From NCBI GenBank assembly GCA_946480925.1, contig CAMLLU010000035.1, positions 1 through 55,797 of the forward strand: a DNA stretch of 55,797 nt, written 5' to 3'. The translations under genes were made by a program, and so were the position numbers. The stretch is from an uncultured Rivibacter sp. (GTDB lineage: Bacteria > Pseudomonadota > Gammaproteobacteria > Burkholderiales > Burkholderiaceae). The notes under the pieces were generated by a model. It was not told where the DNA came from. It saw only the letters and a list, made by a program, of their open reading frames with translations, and did not search any database. This document shows, piece after piece, positions 55,109-55,797 of the stretch; positions within the stretch are counted from its first letter, which is position 1; each line of letters starts with the position of its first letter.

Positions 55109-55797
55109 TCAGGCGAAGGACTTCTTGAACGCGGCGATGGCGGCTTGCAGCTCGGCTTCGGCGTCCTTGTCCATGGCCTTGTTGTCATCCAGCTTCTTCA
55201 GCAGGGCGGCGTGGCTGGTCTTCAGGAACTGGTGCAGGCCGTGTTCGAAGGCGAGCACCTTCTTCACGTCCACGTCGTCCAGGAAGCCCTTGTTCACCGC
55301 ATACAGCGTGGCGCCCATCAGGCTGATGGGCAGCGGCGAGTACTGGGCCTGCTTGAGCAGTTCGGTCACGCGGGCGCCGCGGTCGAGCTGCTTGCGGGTG
55401 GCTTCGTCGAGGTCGGAAGCGAACTGCGCGAACGCGGCCAGCTCACGGTACTGCGCCAGGTCGGTACGGATACCGCCGGACAGGCCCTTGATCAGCTTGG
55501 TCTGCGCGGCACCGCCCACGCGCGACACCGAGATACCCGCGTTGATGGCGGGACGGATGCCGGCGTTGAACAGGTTGGTTTCCAGGAAGATCTGGCCGTC
55601 GGTGATCGAGATCACGTTGGTCGGCACGAAGGCGGACACGTCGCCGGCCTGGGTTTCGATCACGGGCAGCGCGGTCAGCGAACCGGTCTTGCCCTTGACC
55701 TCGCCTTTGGTGAAGGCTTCGACGTAGTCGGCGTTCACGCGCGCGGCGCGCTCGAGCAGGCGGCTGTGGAGATAGAACACGTCGCCGGGGAAGGCTT
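55109..55797 (-). CDS. atpA: ATP synthase alpha subunit, 5' end outside window
   Basis: The C-terminal part of the α subunit; 229 residues are inside the window and the start lies beyond 55797. The frame reads [20 protein letters not shown], then [15 protein letters not shown], ending in [15 protein letters not shown], all typical of AtpA. It is the first atp gene visible; the rest of the operon (atpI-B-E-F-H) should be further on. Confidence 0.96.
   Translation of the reverse strand, partial: AFPGDVFYLHSRLLERAARVNADYVEAFTKGEVKGKTGSLTALPVIETQAGDVSAFVPTNVISITDGQIFLETNLFNAGIRPAINAGISVSRVGGAAQTKLIKGLSGGIRTDLAQYRELAAFAQFASDLDEATRKQLDRGARVTELLKQAQYSPLPISLMGATLYAVNKGFLDDVDVKKVLAFEHGLHQFLKTSHAALLKKLDDNKAMDKDAEAELQAAIAAFKKSFA

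Overview
The window is high-GC (roughly two thirds G+C) chromosomal DNA that reads as a Burkholderiales betaproteobacterium. The order-level call rests on the priA, hemE and atpAGDC genes lying on one strand in the same neighbourhood, an 88-residue second-type IF-1, a small family of GC-rich palindromic repeats, and the overall protein repertoire. The Rubrivivax/Leptothrix/Rhizobacter part of the order seems most likely, but I cannot fix the genus. No rRNA, tRNA, CRISPR array, intact insertion sequence or integrase was seen.

Layout. (1) 426-2724: a LytS/LytTR-type two-component pair. (2) 2833-8140: an accessory patch with an orphan effector-like protein, then a compact type VI secretion effector cassette (DUF4123 adaptor, DUF3304 lipoprotein, Tle1/DUF2235 phospholipase) with no vgrG beside it. 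(3) 8161-12766, minus strand: TonB-dependent receptor, YfiR-like DUF4154 protein and a membrane GGDEF-EAL protein, a cyclic-di-GMP signalling module. (4) 13358-20525, minus strand: a sugar uptake and catabolism locus with a ROK regulator, ribose-type ABC transporter (ATPase, permease, binding protein), TIM-barrel isomerase and Gfo/Idh/MocA dehydrogenase. A clean 8-11-8 palindrome upstream of the ROK gene is a candidate operator. (5) 20800-32300: mixed accessory and stress genes, including two secreted unknowns (one apparently frameshifted), two MFS exporters, a gluzincin-like metalloprotein, two AraC regulators with divergent targets, a MoaF-like protein, an NTF2-like protein and a CurA-type reductase. 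(6) 32397-44338: cold-shock protein, infA, rep helicase, a Mut7-C protein, mtfA, a GIY-YIG protein, an AEC carrier, a lipoprotein, a VOC protein and prfC, with several small genes. (7) 44463-55797: a DUF488 protein, priA, hemE, a Rossmann-fold protein, a lemA/TPM operon, a DUF3617 protein and the end of the ATP synthase operon (atpC, atpD, atpG, and atpA cut by the window edge).

The window is also rich in small repeated or palindromic elements. One family of C/G-rich double hairpins occurs four times and in three places supplies coding sequence or a start or stop codon. A 161-bp dyad-symmetric element lies at 22659-22819, a 26-bp perfect palindrome at 15589-15614, and arrays of 7-bp repeats fill the atpD-atpC spacer. 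Three members of the GFA zinc-protein family are scattered through the window.

The best candidates for undescribed biology are the effector-like protein at 2833-4617 with its adjoining effector cassette, the start-less reading frame upstream of infA, the apparent one-base frameshift in a secreted protein at 20855, and the heptamer arrays within the ATP synthase operon.
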